This document shows positions 62,566 through 64,000 of a stretch of 64,000 bases of DNA, in pieces. This DNA comes from Opitutus sp. (GTDB taxonomy: Bacteria > Verrucomicrobiota > Verrucomicrobiae > Opitutales > Opitutaceae): positions 31,863 to 95,862 of the forward strand of contig SIBR01000010.1 in NCBI GenBank assembly GCA_009695065.1. The letters run 5' to 3'. The translations under genes were made by a program, and so were the position numbers. Each line of letters starts with the position of its first letter. The first letter of the stretch is position 1. The notes under the pieces are model-generated. The model was not told the origin of the DNA, did not search any database, and saw nothing but the letters and a program-made list of their open reading frames with translations.

Positions 62566-63625
62566 TCTTAACAGCCGTTCCGTCCGCCGCCTGGGCGTCC
62601 TGCTGCACGGCGGCGTTCTCGGAGTTTCCGGCAAGACCGGATTGTCGCTGCTGCGCTACGGCCATGCACCCGTGGTGGTGGTCATCGACAACCAGACCGC
62701 GGGGCAATCGTTGTTCGAACTCACCAAGATCCCGGGAACGGAAAATATCCCGATCGTGGGTTCGGTGGCCGACGCGCTGCCGCATAAGCCCGAGGCCCTC
62801 GCCATCGGCATCGCGCCCAGTGGCGGCGCCCTGGCTCCGGAATGGATGGACGATCTGCGCCTCGCCGTGCGTTCGGGAGTTTCGATCTGGAACGGCCTGC
62901 ACACGCCGCTGGCGGCGGATGCGGAGATCGCCCGTGCGGTGCGTCCGGGTGTTCATATTTGGGATATGCGCCGGGAGCCGCCGGGGCTGTCCGTGGGCAC
63001 GGGCGCGGCGCGGGAACTGGCGGGTCAGAGGGTGCTGTTCGTGGGCACCGACATGGCCATCGGCAAGATGACGGCGGCGCTGGAGCTGGATCGGGCCGCG
63101 CGGCGGCGGGGCCTGCGCTCCAAGTTCATCGCCACGGGGCAGGCGGGCATGATGATCGCCGGCGATGGCTTCTGCCTCGATGCGGTGCGGGTCGACTACG
63201 CCAGTGGTGCGGTGCAGGCGGAAATGATGCGGCACGGTCCGAGCCACGATGTGCTTTGGGTCGAGGGCCAGGGCTCCATGCTGAATCCGTCCTCGACGGC
63301 GACGCTGCCGCTGATCCGGGGCACCCAGCCAACGCAGATGGTGCTGGTGCATCGCGCGGGGTGGACGTCGCTGCGTTCATTCAAGCACATCGCAATCCCG
63401 CCGCTGGACAAGGTCGTGGCCTTTTATGAAGCCGTGGCCACGGCGGCCGGAGCCTTCGCGCCGGTGAAAGTTGTCGCGGTGGCCCTCAACACCTGGGGCA
63501 TGGACGACGCGACGGCCGCGAAGGAGATTGAAGCGGCGGCGGCCCTGACCGGCCTGCCGTGTGGCGACGCGGTGCGCGGGGGAGCGGAGTTGCTCTTGAA
63601 CGCGGTCCTGGCGGGGAAACAGTAG
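62549..63625 (+). CDS. dgcN: DUF1611 protein, DgcN-like D-glutamate N-acetyltransferase
   Basis: 358 residues from ATG 62549, overlapping the end of dgcA. The N-terminal part (LGVLLHGGVLGVSGKTGLSLL) holds a Rossmann-like start; the DUF1611 hallmark is the P-loop FVGTDMAIGKMTAALELDRAA near residue 170, followed by FIATGQAGMMIAGDG and VEGQGSMLNPSSTAT. The C-terminal half is typical for the family (MVLVHRAGWTSLRSFKHIAIPPLDKVVAFYE). DgcN was reported to transfer acetyl from acetyl-CoA to D-glutamate for use as nitrogen and carbon. The linked racemase gene fits. D-glutamate could come from peptidoglycan, an inference that agrees with the NamZ-like gene at the left edge. A cytoplasmic enzyme. Confidence 0.8.
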   Translation: MHPPSDLNSRSVRRLGVLLHGGVLGVSGKTGLSLLRYGHAPVVVVIDNQTAGQSLFELTKIPGTENIPIVGSVADALPHKPEALAIGIAPSGGALAPEWMDDLRLAVRSGVSIWNGLHTPLAADAEIARAVRPGVHIWDMRREPPGLSVGTGAARELAGQRVLFVGTDMAIGKMTAALELDRAARRRGLRSKFIATGQAGMMIAGDGFCLDAVRVDYASGAVQAEMMRHGPSHDVLWVEGQGSMLNPSSTATLPLIRGTQPTQMVLVHRAGWTSLRSFKHIAIPPLDKVVAFYEAVATAAGAFAPVKVVAVALNTWGMDDATAAKEIEAAAALTGLPCGDAVRGGAELLLNAVLAGKQ

Positions 63626-63758
63626 GCGCCCGTGCCGGAGGGGGGCGGCCGACAGGTCCGGGCCATTGGGCGGCGTGGTTTGGCTTCACAATTTTCGCAC
63701 GAAAATCGTGGCAGGCGTTTTCGCGCGGTCCTAGCCTGCCGCCAACCCCAACTTTTCG

Positions 63759-64000
63759 ATGGCTCTCCTTTCTGCCTTCGCCCGCGTCTCGCGAACGTGC
63801 CTTCCCCTGATTTTCTGCCGGACGACGTTCGCGCTTTTCGCGGCCTCCGCGTTTGTTACCCGCCCGGTGCGGGCGGCTGAACCGGTGCTGCGTGCCGGGG
63901 CGGATCGTTCGGATATCACGCCGGAGCTGGGCACCGTGCTGCCCGGAAGTTTCACGGCGGAAGTGACCGGGATCCGGGTGCACGATCCGTTGCATGTGCG
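63759..64000 (+). CDS. Secreted neutral-ceramidase-like protein, partial
   Basis: The gene starts at ATG 63759 and runs off the right edge after about 80 codons. The N-terminus is a long signal peptide (TCLPLIFCRTTFALFAASAF, ending VRAAE). The mature start LRAGADRSDITPELGTVLPGSF is the neutral/alkaline ceramidase-type N-terminal motif (xGxxxxDITP). It is the third member of this family in the window. It follows the DgcA-DgcN pair by 133 nt. Confidence 0.75.
   Translation, partial: MALLSAFARVSRTCLPLIFCRTTFALFAASAFVTRPVRAAEPVLRAGADRSDITPELGTVLPGSFTAEVTGIRVHDPLHV

Overview
This is high-GC, gene-dense bacterial DNA. The mix of families points to Verrucomicrobiota, most likely an Opitutaceae relative. 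It includes long secreted beta-propeller/HEAT/cytochrome c dehydrogenases, DUF1080 and PA14 proteins, Tat-exported amidohydrolases, ceramidase-like proteins, a large TonB-dependent receptor and many small lipoproteins. The taxonomic call is an inference from gene content; there is no rRNA or marker gene here. I saw no tRNA, rRNA, insertion sequence, prophage or CRISPR array.

Layout. 1-9.4 kb (mostly minus strand): a NamZ-type muramidase lipoprotein running off the left edge, glycerate kinase, a broken hybrid histidine kinase, two RNA methyltransferases, an SDR and a dipeptide-epimerase-type enolase-superfamily enzyme. 9.6-17.2 kb: a fucose-isomerase-like protein, an esterase plus Tat amidohydrolase pair, then a DUF1080/PA14 protein and a beta-propeller protein ending in a blue-copper domain. 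17.3-26.5 kb: a DUF1653 protein, a small helix-turn-helix protein with a palindrome at its start, two DMT transporters around a gene remnant, an SDR, a Ski2-like helicase with a cysteine cluster, a secreted Gfo/Idh oxidoreductase and a lipoprotein. 26.8-33.5 kb: a degenerate receiver protein, a strong terminator-like hairpin, a J-domain-like protein, a decayed glyoxalase, secreted lectin and esterase proteins and a ceramidase-like protein. 33.7-45.4 kb: DsbD/ScsB, a caspase-fold lipoprotein, two giant cytochrome c dehydrogenases and a TrmH methyltransferase. 45.7-64 kb: membrane proteins, a GH127 enzyme, a divergent pair of dimethylformamidase-like paralogues around a ceramidase-like gene, a TonB receptor, a nitrilase-fold enzyme, a hydrolase/sialidase fusion relic, a DgcA-DgcN D-glutamate pair and the start of a third ceramidase-like gene.

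The most interesting structure is a family of dispersed palindromes with core GTCAAC-KAATR-GTTGAC. Four intergenic copies (18.2, 38.2, 40.95 and 45.5 kb) carry longer inverted arms, and a bare core sits at the start of the small helix-turn-helix gene at 17.7 kb. Two copies flank one cytochrome c dehydrogenase gene as a 31-bp direct repeat with a single mismatch. They could be operators of that protein or a mobile hairpin repeat; the sequence alone does not decide.

Several genes (2.4-5.0, 21.5-22.4, 28.7-29.6 and 60.1-60.5 kb) carry frameshifts or in-frame stops. Some are simple homopolymer indels, so consensus errors must be separated from real gene decay before calling them pseudogenes.
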